From: an uncultured Oribacterium sp.
Lineage (GTDB): Bacteria > Bacillota > Clostridia > Lachnospirales > Lachnospiraceae
Assembly: GCA_938030845.1 (NCBI GenBank)
Contig: CALHIC010000538.1
Coordinates: 1 to 5,451 of the forward strand
Direction of reading: 5' to 3'
DNA length: 5,451 nt
Shown: positions 1-5,231 of the stretch, piece by piece
How positions within the stretch are numbered: the stretch's first letter is position 1
How the letters are laid out: every line of letters starts with the position of its first letter
Position numbers and translations under genes: made by a program
Notes under the pieces: model-generated
What the model was told of the DNA's origin: nothing
Seen by the model: the letters and a program-made list of their open reading frames with translations, nothing else
Databases searched by the model: none

Positions 1-55
1 GTAGTGCGTCGCATTGGTAGTGCGGAGGTCACGGGTCCGATTCCCGTCATCAGCT
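1..55 (+). tRNA. tRNA-Thr(GGU), 3' portion, cut by the window start
   Basis: The window opens inside the D-arm of a tRNA. The anticodon stem is TCGCA (9-13) paired with TGCGG (21-25). It encloses the seven-base loop TTGGTAG, with U33, anticodon GGT at 16-18, and a purine A37. The variable region AGGTC leads into the T-arm ACGGG / TCCGATT / CCCGT (31-47). The acceptor 3' strand CATCAGC (48-54) is followed by discriminator T at 55, which suits threonine tRNAs. CCA is not encoded, so it must be added after transcription. The first ~20 bases of the tRNA are outside the window, so the acceptor and D-stem pairing cannot be verified. Confidence 0.9.
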
Positions 56-66
56 TTTTCTTAACT

Positions 67-103
67 GCGGAAGACTGGCTTGTTCAGCTTCCGCTGATTT
101 TTT
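67..103 (+). terminator. Intrinsic terminator of the tRNA-Thr transcript
   Basis: The outer stem GCGGAAG (67-73) pairs with CTTCCGC (88-94). After one bulged A it continues as CTG (75-77) with CAG (85-87), leaving a 7-base loop. A TGA spacer and six T residues (98-103) follow. It sits just downstream of the tRNA and upstream of the HTH gene, so it should end the tRNA transcript. Confidence 0.8.
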
Positions 104-141
104 ATCAGGGTTTTTCTCATTTTTACAGGAGGGAGTTCGTT

Positions 142-423
142 ATGGAAGCAAAGATTAACGTGGAATATCCCGTAATAGACGTTTTTGCCACCGGGAAAAA
201 CATTGAACGTTTACGGAAGGAAAAGGGCTTGAAAGTGAAAGATATTGCCCTTTTTATGGGATTTTTAGAGCCACAGGCCGTGTACAAGTGGCAGCAGGGG
301 AAGGCTTTGCCCAGCTTAGACAATATGTTTGCATTGAGTGTGCTCCTGGAAGTTCCCATGGAGGAGATTTTGGTGAGGAAGTCCGGAGACAGCTTGGAGA
401 AGGACAAGCACCTGGCGGCATAA
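142..423 (+). CDS. Small XRE-family helix-turn-helix transcriptional regulator
   Basis: This is a 93-residue probable DNA-binding protein. Residues about 19-78 form an XRE/Cro-C1 HTH domain: NIERLRKEKGL (helix 1), VKDIALFMGF (helix 2), then the recognition-helix region AVYKWQQGKALPSLDN, followed by ALSVLLEVPMEEIL. The frame is open back to base 4, but that would run through the tRNA and its terminator. The ATG at 142 is chosen because AGGAGGG (127-133) lies 8 bases upstream. There is no ligand or sensor domain, only a ~15-residue charged tail. The gene ends 97 bases before the rpoA-like gene on the same strand and has no terminator of its own that I can see. No convincing promoter is visible between the tRNA terminator and the gene, so it may rely on a weak promoter or read-through. 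Its target is unknown; the rpoA-like promoter next door is a natural candidate. Confidence 0.88.
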   Translation: MEAKINVEYPVIDVFATGKNIERLRKEKGLKVKDIALFMGFLEPQAVYKWQQGKALPSLDNMFALSVLLEVPMEEILVRKSGDSLEKDKHLAA

Positions 424-452
424 AATTTATTTTAAGGAATTACAGAAAACTA

Positions 453-481
453 CTCGAAATTTTGAGAAAAATAGGTATAAT
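453..481 (+). promoter_or_regulatory. Promoter of the rpoA-like gene with a palindrome over the -35 region
   Basis: A perfect -10 TATAAT lies at 476-481. The best-spaced -35 (17 bp) is CTCGAA at 453-458, a poor match to TTGACA. The -35 region is covered by the near-palindrome CTCGAAATTTTGAG (453-466; 6 of 7 pairs plus one G-T). A perfect -10, a weak -35 and a symmetric site over the -35 would suit a regulated promoter. The regulator is unknown, and the adjacent HTH protein is the obvious candidate by position. The -10 is well supported; the operator role is inference. Confidence 0.6.
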
Positions 482-520
482 AGATAGGTTCAGTAAAGAA
501 GCGATTAGTAGGAGTGTGGA

Positions 521-1459
521 ATGGAAAACATAATGAAACCAGTCTTGGAAGTGAAAGAGTTTGTAGAGGAGCAGGGATATGCTCGTTTCGTTTGTGATTC
601 TTTAGCAAAGGGAGAGGCTACGGTTCTCGGGAATTCCTTAAGAAGAATTCTGCTTTCTTCTATGCCCGGATCTGCTGTCAGTGAAGTAAAGCTGGATAGT
701 GTCTATCATGAATTTTCTTCTATTCCCGGGGTAAAGGAAGACGTATCCGAAATCATTATGAATTTGAAGAACCTGGCACTTCGCTATACCGGTAGCGGAG
801 AGGAGCCTGTGATGGCCTATGTGGATTACATGGGAGAGGGCGTAGTCAAAGCTTCCGATATTAAGGTGAGTTCCGAAGTGGAAATCATGAATCCGGATTT
901 AGTTTTGGCAACCTTATCCGGTAAGGATGCCAAGATTTACATGGAAATGAAGGTTAGCAAGGGAAAGGGCTATGATGGAGCCAACACCAGAGATCACAGC
1001 GATCTTGCTATCGGCGTGATAGCGGTGGATGCGATTTATTCTCCTGTTAAGAAGGTGAATGTCTTCGTAGAAGAGCAGGGCAATACAGAGCGTTTGATTC
1101 TGGATGTGACTACCGACCGGACCATGATGCCGGAGGAGGCCGTATCTTTGGCAGCTCGTATCCTACAGACCCATTTGCAGCTCTTTATGCACATGGATAC
1201 CTCTGCAAAGGAGCAGGGTGCTGCTGTTGCAAATCAGGAGGCAGGAAGAGACGAGTTGAACAAGAGCATTGATGAGCTGGAGCTCAGTGTTCGTTCCTAC
1301 AACTGCTTAAAGAGAGCGGGAATCAACACGGTGGAAGACCTTTGTGCAAAGACCATGGATGACCTGATGAAGGTGAGAAACATGGGAAGAAAGTCTTTGG
1401 ATGAGATTTTAAATAAGTTGGAAAGTATGGGATTGTTCCTGTCTTCCAAGGCGGATTAA
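521..1459 (+). CDS. rpoA: RNA polymerase alpha subunit, divergent copy outside the ribosomal-protein operon
   Basis: A 312-residue alpha-subunit homologue. Alpha dimers nucleate RNA polymerase assembly with beta and beta', and the C-terminal domain contacts UP elements and activators. The N-terminal domain (about 1-225) keeps LGNSLRRILLSSMPG (36-50; R42 matches E. coli R45, needed for beta binding), HEFSSIPGVKEDVSEI and GVIAVDAIYSPVKKVN. The C-terminal domain (about 247-308) keeps the DNA-contact set R258, N261, C262, G289, K291 and S292. Two segments are atypical. The usual ERG(F/Y)G before LGNSLRR reads AKGEA, and the usual RVGQ-TDYDKL loop is replaced by a shorter EEQGNTERL (184-192). The ATG at 521 is chosen because AGGAG (510-514) lies 6 bases upstream; an ATG at 533 is a poorer alternative. 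Neither rpsD nor rplQ flanks it; the gene is bounded by its own promoter and terminator. It is probably a second alpha subunit, though it could be the only one if this genome relocated rpoA. Confidence 0.93.
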   Translation: MENIMKPVLEVKEFVEEQGYARFVCDSLAKGEATVLGNSLRRILLSSMPGSAVSEVKLDSVYHEFSSIPGVKEDVSEIIMNLKNLALRYTGSGEEPVMAYVDYMGEGVVKASDIKVSSEVEIMNPDLVLATLSGKDAKIYMEMKVSKGKGYDGANTRDHSDLAIGVIAVDAIYSPVKKVNVFVEEQGNTERLILDVTTDRTMMPEEAVSLAARILQTHLQLFMHMDTSAKEQGAAVANQEAGRDELNKSIDELELSVRSYNCLKRAGINTVEDLCAKTMDDLMKVRNMGRKSLDEILNKLESMGLFLSSKAD

Positions 1460-1465
1460 TAGTAT

Positions 1466-1495
1466 GGGCATCGCTTTGCGATGCCCTATTTTTTT
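1466..1495 (+). terminator. Strong intrinsic terminator of the rpoA-like gene
   Basis: A perfect 9-bp stem, GGGCATCGC (1466-1474) with GCGATGCCC (1478-1486), has a TTT loop and is followed by TATTTTTTT. It begins 7 bases after the stop codon. It separates rpoA from the helicase gene, which has its own promoter. Confidence 0.93.
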
Positions 1496-1514
1496 AGCTT
1501 TTTTTAAAATTCTA

Positions 1515-1523
1515 TGGTATGAT
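1515..1523 (+). promoter_or_regulatory. Extended -10 promoter of the helicase gene
   Basis: TGG directly precedes TATGAT (1518-1523), giving a TGnTATGAT extended -10. No good -35 is present at 16-18 bp upstream (TAGCTT at 1495-1500, within the preceding T-tract), which is common for extended -10 promoters. Transcription would start near 1530, about 37 bases before the ATG. Confidence 0.55.
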
Positions 1524-1566
1524 AGCGAGGAAAATTTAAGGCCAAGATTCTTGGAGAAGAAAATGG

Positions 1567-2898
1567 ATGGAAAGAAGAAAGCAATTTTGGACTGAGCAAA
1601 GGAAGAGGGAATACATCCGGGAGGCTGAGGATAACCTTTTCATTGTGGCGGGCCCGGGGACAGGGAAGACCACCCTTCTTTCAAAAAGAATATTAAATCA
1701 GATTATGGGCGGTGAAAGGCTTTCCCATTTTCTTTTGCTGGCCTTTACGGATGAAGCGGTTGCGGAATTTAAACAAAAGATAAAGAAACATTTGTATCGG
1801 GAAATTGCGATTAACAAAGAAATGAGTCATCGTTTAAAGCGAAAGGTATATGGCATTGACAGTATGCATATCACCACTTTCCGAGACTTTTGCCTCTATG
1901 TTATTCATGTAAAGGAGCATTTTCAGAAAGCTTGGAAGAGGGAACAGTACATCGGAGAGGTGGAAAAAAATGCCTGCCTACAGGAAATCAGAAAAGCAGT
2001 GCAAAAATCTACGGAACTTAAGTCTACGGAATCAGAATATTCTTTTATGCCTTTGGAGGAACAATGCTATAGAATATTGAAAGAGAATCCCAAGCTTCTG
2101 CAGATTTTACGACGGGATTTTACCAAGATTTACGCGGATGAATTACAGGATTTGAACCAGACCCAGCTGGACATTCTTCTCCTTCTGTCCACGGATAAGA
2201 AGGGGAAAATGCGGCATAATTGCCTCTTTATGGTGGGTGATCCCAGACAAACCATCTATCAGGAGGAAGAAGCGGAACGACAGGTTTTCTTCCAAATGAA
2301 GCGGCGCATGGAGAAAAAGCGGAATGTGAAGGTCCTCTACCTCAATGAGAATTATCGTTCCAATGCGGAGTTGGTGGAATGGATTAATCGACATTTTCGG
2401 AAGAGAATGCCCGCCTATCATGATATGAAGGCTTGCCAAAGGCCCGAGTTTTTGCAAAATTCTCCTCTCCACGGTGTTTTCCACTATCCTTCGGAAAAGG
2501 ATAGTCTAAGAGCTCTACAGGATTTGATGGGGAAACTGTTAAAGTCTTATCCGGATTTACGAGACAGAGATTTTCTGATTTTATCCAATGACAAGGAGAA
2601 AGAAGCGGATTACAAAGAAGTCTTGAAACCCTTTGGCTTTTCGGAAGCTTCGTTGGATCATATAGTTTTGGATGCCCATGCTGCCAAGGGCTTAAATTCG
2701 AATATTGTGATTTTGATGGAAACCGGCGGAAACAGCTGCGCGGAAGCCAGATCCAAGTATACCAGTTTGGAATATGTGGCAGTAACAAGAGCAAAGCATG
2801 CCCTCATTTTCCTGGAAGGAAAAGGGGAGGAGCAGTGGTTTTGCGATAGTCTTTACAATATGGAAGAGCTAAAAGAAATCCCCTTTCCGGAGCCTTAG
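1567..2898 (+). CDS. Compact UvrD/Rep-family (superfamily 1A) DNA helicase-like ATPase
   Basis: A 443-residue protein with the complete SF1A motif set in order. These are a Q-like TEQRKREYI (9-17), Walker A GPGTGKTT (29-36), motif Ia LLLAFTDEAVAEF (56-68), a TTFRDF segment (103-108), Walker B DELQD (191-195), motif III VGDPRQTIY (223-231), motif IV LNENYRS (259-265), motif V HAAKGL (371-376) and motif VI YVAVTRAK (403-410). It should hydrolyse ATP and move on single-stranded DNA. UvrD, Rep and PcrA are about 650-750 residues, so this one is short. The stretches where the 1B and 2B subdomains sit are reduced, to about 80 residues between the TTFRDF segment and motif II and about 105 between motifs IV and V. 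No nuclease or coiled-coil domain is present. GGAG (1553-1556) lies 10 bases before the ATG. A competing out-of-frame ATG occurs at 1563. The role (repair, transcription coupling, defence) is unknown. Confidence 0.88.
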   Translation: MERRKQFWTEQRKREYIREAEDNLFIVAGPGTGKTTLLSKRILNQIMGGERLSHFLLLAFTDEAVAEFKQKIKKHLYREIAINKEMSHRLKRKVYGIDSMHITTFRDFCLYVIHVKEHFQKAWKREQYIGEVEKNACLQEIRKAVQKSTELKSTESEYSFMPLEEQCYRILKENPKLLQILRRDFTKIYADELQDLNQTQLDILLLLSTDKKGKMRHNCLFMVGDPRQTIYQEEEAERQVFFQMKRRMEKKRNVKVLYLNENYRSNAELVEWINRHFRKRMPAYHDMKACQRPEFLQNSPLHGVFHYPSEKDSLRALQDLMGKLLKSYPDLRDRDFLILSNDKEKEADYKEVLKPFGFSEASLDHIVLDAHAAKGLNSNIVILMETGGNSCAEARSKYTSLEYVAVTRAKHALIFLEGKGEEQWFCDSLYNMEELKEIPFPEP

Positions 2899-2951
2899 CT
2901 TCCCTGTAGCCTTTAGGGCCGGGCGCTTAGGATAGGAAGAGGGGATTTTTT
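2877..2951 (+). terminator. Large terminator hairpin starting inside the helicase coding sequence
   Basis: AATCCCC (2877-2883) pairs with GGGGATT (2941-2947). The stem continues as TTTCC with GGAA with a small bulge, and the downstream arm runs straight into a T-rich tail (2946-2957). The ~50-base interior can form further stems, for example CCCT (2902-2905) with AGGG (2915-2918), and CCTTAGC (2893-2899) with GCTTAGG (2925-2931, one mismatch). The left arm codes for the last residues of the helicase and the stop is at 2896-2898. Confidence 0.6.
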
Positions 2952-2999
2952 ATTTTTAACCACGACTGTTTAGGAAAGACAAGAAATTGTGAATGCAAG

Positions 3000-3056
3000 C
3001 TTTAAGCTATGAGCTAAAGTATAAGCTGTTTAAGCCTTGGAAAGAAGTATAAGCTG
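3000..3056. repeat. Cluster of short TAAGCT-containing repeats at the 3' end of the minus-strand gene
   Basis: The 12-base string AAGTATAAGCTG occurs exactly at 3017-3028 and 3045-3056, one copy on each side of the stop codon of the minus-strand gene. Just to the left, CTTT-A-AGCT (3000-3008) and AGCTAAAG (3012-3019) form an 8-bp hairpin with one bulged A and a 3-base loop. Neither strand has a clear U-tract after it, so it is not a typical terminator. Function is unknown; it may be sequence decay or a local duplication. Confidence 0.4.
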
Positions 3057-3482
3057 GAAGGCGTGATACGCCAGATTCAGCGGTTCAGGCAGAAATTTAT
3101 CCACCAAAGCTTCAATAATGACTTCAGTGCCAAGCTTCTGCTTTAACTTCGGATTCATCTTCTTATTCCCGCGAAATTCCTGAACAATTTCCTGACTGGA
3201 AGGGAGAAGATGAACATAGATACTATCCTGCTTGGGAAGCTGTTCTGCCAGAAAACGGACATTGCTATAGGGAATCTTACGAAGGCTTTCTAAAATTGAC
3301 TGTTTAGAGCCTTTAAAAAAAATTCGAATGCCTGATGTTGCAGGATAAATCTGAATTCCGCAAATCTGGGGGTGACTGGCTAATATTTGACTTAAGATTT
3401 CTTCCTCCTGAGAAGTAATCCGGCTTACTCCTAAACGAATTCGGAAGGAAGCATCATTTTCATGGACTAACTGATAAAACAT
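3030..3482 (-). CDS. Standalone HMA2-like protein resembling the N-terminal region of heavy-metal P-type ATPases
   Basis: This 150-residue protein has no membrane segment. Residues about 1-82 look like a beta-alpha-beta-beta-alpha unit: FRIRLGVSRI, a helix ITSQEEEILSQILAS, GIQIYPATSGIRIFFKGS, then QSILESLRKIP. The 'RIRL ... I.IYPATGSI.I.F' layout is what I recall for HMA2-type domains at the start of some P1B ATPases. The tail, about 108-150 (NPKLKQKLGTEVIIEALVDK, then FLPEPLNLAY), resembles the basic linker just before the first membrane hairpin in those pumps. The protein then stops, so either it is a free-standing relative or the remnant of a truncated pump. The CxxC metal site of classical HMA domains is absent (one Cys, C41). 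AAGGAG at 3495-3500 serves as ribosome binding site with a long 12-base spacer. It is divergent from the RclA-like gene. Family assignment is from memory of sequence pattern and is tentative. Confidence 0.55.
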   Translation of the reverse strand: MFYQLVHENDASFRIRLGVSRITSQEEEILSQILASHPQICGIQIYPATSGIRIFFKGSKQSILESLRKIPYSNVRFLAEQLPKQDSIYVHLLPSSQEIVQEFRGNKKMNPKLKQKLGTEVIIEALVDKFLPEPLNLAYHAFQLILLSKA

Positions 3483-3564
3483 GGAAATTTTTTTCTCCTT
3501 TTCATTGCTGATTCTATGGACTCTATACTATAAAAATAGTTTGTTACAACTAAGTGTCTTTTGT

Positions 3565-3570
3565 ATTATA
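3565..3570 (-). promoter_or_regulatory. -10 element for the minus-strand HMA2-like gene
   Basis: Read on the minus strand this is a perfect TATAAT. It would give a start near 3558 and a 5' leader of about 75 bases. The -35 at 17 bp spacing (AGTGCA) is poor. A second candidate closer to the gene is TTGTAA (3544-3549) with a 16-bp spacer to TATAGA (3522-3527), both on the minus strand. The leader also holds the hairpin-like sequence ACTAT-AAAA-ATAGT (3527-3540, plus-strand reading). Confidence 0.45.
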
Positions 3571-3576
3571 CCCTAA

Positions 3577-3657
3577 TTTTAGATTTCTGCACTAAAAAGA
3601 CAAGACATTTCTTTTTTCCTTTAGATTTTTACATTCCTTTTAGAATTTTTTTCTAAA
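3577..3657. repeat. TTTAGA-containing repeats and inverted repeat upstream of rclA
   Basis: TTTAGA followed by an AT-rich run occurs three times: 3578-3586, 3620-3630 and 3639-3652. The third copy is the left arm of a perfect 7-bp inverted repeat, TTTAGAA (3639-3645) / TTCTAAA (3651-3657), with a 5-T spacer. The inverted repeat lies about 40-60 bases upstream of the presumed rclA start site, where an activator could bind. The region is AT-rich, so chance recurrence is a real possibility. Confidence 0.35.
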
Positions 3658-3684
3658 GAATTGAAATACAAAGCCTGGTTTTTG

Positions 3685-3693
3685 TGCTATAGT
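3685..3693 (+). promoter_or_regulatory. Extended -10 promoter of rclA
   Basis: TGC precedes TATAGT (3688-3693), forming an extended -10. TTGAAA at 3661-3666 is the nearest -35-like hexamer, but its spacer is 21 bp, too long for a normal sigma-70 promoter. A weak core with a misplaced -35 is typical of an activator-dependent promoter. Transcription would start near 3700, which rules out translation from the in-frame ATG at 3695. Confidence 0.5.
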
Positions 3694-3752
3694 TTTGCCA
3701 TTGCTTAAGTCTGATGATTTAAAATGGAAATCAAGGATGGATACGAGAAAAG

Positions 3753-3758
3753 AAAGGA
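3753..3758 (+). promoter_or_regulatory. Ribosome binding site that sets the rclA start
   Basis: AAAGGA ends 5 bases before the ATG at 3764. Upstream in-frame ATGs (3695, 3737) lack a properly spaced Shine-Dalgarno. A second in-frame ATG at 3770 is a close alternative, served by AAAAGG (3758-3763). Confidence 0.6.
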
Positions 3759-3763
3759 AAAGG

Positions 3764-5146
3764 ATGAACATGAGGGAAGTACAAAACATTATTATTGGAT
3801 TTGGTAAGGCCGGAAAAACATTGGCAGGCTATCTGGCTAAAAAGGGGGAGAAGACGGTTTTAATCGAGGAAAATCCCCTTCGTTATGGAGGTACCTGCAT
3901 TAACGTGGCTTGTATTCCTTCAAAGTCTTTAGAGAATAGCGCCAGAGAGTCCGCTGCACTGGGGGGAGAATTCTCCGAGAAGGCGGAGCGTTATCAGAAG
4001 GCTATTGAGGAGAAGAGAAGACTGACCCATTTCCTGAGAGGAAAGAATCTGGAAAAGGTACAGGGGGCCGGTGTGGAGGTCATTGACGGCAGAGCCTCTT
4101 TCCTGGATGAACACCGTATTCTGGTGGAAAGTGCTAAAGGAGATGAGGAAATCCGGGGAGAGCGTATCTTTGTTAACACCGGAGCTAAGACCATTATCCC
4201 AAAGATTGCCGGAGTAGAAAGCTCTAAGAGAGTATATACCAGTGAAAGCATGATGGAGTTGGATACTCTGCCTAAAAACCTTGTGATTATCGGCGGGGGC
4301 TATATCGGCTTGGAGTTTGCCTCCTACTATCAAAACTTCGGTTCTACTGTGACCATCTTGCAGGATAGCAACGACTTCATCCCCAGGGAAGACCGGGAAA
4401 TGGCTAAGGCTATCGAGGAAAATATGGAAAAAATGGGGATTACCCTGTGTAAGGGTGTAACTGTACAGGAAATTCAGGATCAGGAAAAGGAAAGCTTGAT
4501 TCTCTTCCAGCAGGGCGGAGAGGGGAAGACCATTACCGCAGATGCCATCCTTGTGGCAACAGGAAGAAAGCCAAACGTAGAGAACCTGGCGTTGGAAAAG
4601 GCAGGTCTTTCCTTGACAGAAAGAGGAGCCATTCCTGTGGATTCTTCTTTAAGAACAAAAGTACCTCATATCTTCGCTATGGGAGACGTGACCGGAGGAA
4701 TGCAGTTTACCTATATTTCTTTGGACGACTTCCGCATTGTAAAGGCAGCTTTAGAGCAGGAAGCTAAGGGAGAGGGAACTGCTCTTCGCAGTACGGAAAA
4801 CAGAGGGGCTATCCCCTACTCCGTATTCCTGACGCCGGCATTTTCCAGAGTGGGTATTACGGAGGAAGAAGCAAAGGCACAGGGCAAGCAGTATCGAGTA
4901 GCAAAGCTTCCGGTAGCGGCTATTCCCAAGGCTCAGGTTTTGCGTCAGACCGCCGGTCTGCTGAAGGTGATTATCGAAGAAGGAAGCAATCTTATCTTAG
5001 GTGCTCATCTTTATTGTCCGGAAAGCTATGAAATGATTAACCTGATTAAGCTGGCTATGGATCAGAAGATTCCTGCAAATGTGCTGGCGTCTCAGATTTA
5101 TACACATCCTACGATGACAGAAGCTTTTAACGATCTTCTGGGGTAA
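3764..5146 (+). CDS. rclA: RclA-type flavin disulfide reductase (hypothiocyanous acid / reactive chlorine defence)
   Basis: About 460 residues from the chosen ATG (E. coli RclA is about 440). It is a cytosolic class I pyridine nucleotide-disulfide oxidoreductase with FAD-binding GFGKAG (12-17), redox-active disulfide GGTCINVACIPSK with C45 and C50, NAD(P)H-binding GGGYIG (177-182), the second FAD motif AMGDVTGG (305-312) and the dimer-interface HPTMTE (448-453, with the catalytic-type His and Glu). RclA-specific strings separate it from lipoamide dehydrogenase and MerA: FGKAGKTLA, GGMQFTYISLDDFRIV, IPYSVFLTP and LPVAAIPKAQVL. Family members reduce hypothiocyanous acid using NAD(P)H, and E. 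coli RclA protects against reactive chlorine species. The frame is open from 3695, but the promoter and ribosome binding site favour 3764. No rclB, rclC or rclR neighbour is seen. The gene stands alone, divergent from the HMA2-like gene, with no tight terminator straight after the stop. Confidence 0.9.
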   Translation: MNMREVQNIIIGFGKAGKTLAGYLAKKGEKTVLIEENPLRYGGTCINVACIPSKSLENSARESAALGGEFSEKAERYQKAIEEKRRLTHFLRGKNLEKVQGAGVEVIDGRASFLDEHRILVESAKGDEEIRGERIFVNTGAKTIIPKIAGVESSKRVYTSESMMELDTLPKNLVIIGGGYIGLEFASYYQNFGSTVTILQDSNDFIPREDREMAKAIEENMEKMGITLCKGVTVQEIQDQEKESLILFQQGGEGKTITADAILVATGRKPNVENLALEKAGLSLTERGAIPVDSSLRTKVPHIFAMGDVTGGMQFTYISLDDFRIVKAALEQEAKGEGTALRSTENRGAIPYSVFLTPAFSRVGITEEEAKAQGKQYRVAKLPVAAIPKAQVLRQTAGLLKVIIEEGSNLILGAHLYCPESYEMINLIKLAMDQKIPANVLASQIYTHPTMTEAFNDLLG

Positions 5147-5231
5147 GTGATTGCTGTATTCATTATAAAGATTTGCTCTGATGACGTATGGTCTGTAGTG
5201 GGGCACGCTCCCGCTAACTTCGCCTTCGTAT
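5147..5231. other. Convergent gap between rclA and the minus-strand small ORF
   Basis: These 85 bases separate the rclA stop codon from the stop of the minus-strand small ORF. A short GC-rich patch (GGGGCACGCTCCC, 5200-5212) could fold weakly, but no U-tract follows on either strand. I see no terminator for either gene here, so each transcript probably runs into the other. Confidence 0.4.

Noticed and set aside
4..141. N-terminal extension of the HTH gene back to base 4
   Set aside because: It would translate through the tRNA-Thr and its terminator; the ATG at 142 has a strong AGGAGGG at good spacing.
462..467. TTGAGA as the -35 of the rpoA promoter
   Set aside because: It lies only 8 bases from the TATAAT, far too close for a sigma-70 spacer.
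288..533. 81-codon plus-strand frame overlapping the HTH gene and the rpoA start
   Set aside because: Out of frame within the HTH gene, no ribosome binding site, and it runs over the rpoA promoter.
2143..2794. Two overlapping minus-strand frames within the helicase gene
   Set aside because: Composition is that of antisense shadow translation; the plus strand carries clear conserved helicase motifs.
3695..3763. Upstream 23-codon extension of RclA
   Set aside because: The presumed transcript starts near 3700, the extra residues are highly charged and have no match to the RclA N-terminus, and AAAGGA positions the start at 3764.
5200..5212. GGGGCACGCTCCC as a terminator between rclA and the small ORF
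   Set aside because: The stem is only about three strong pairs and no U-tract follows on either strand.
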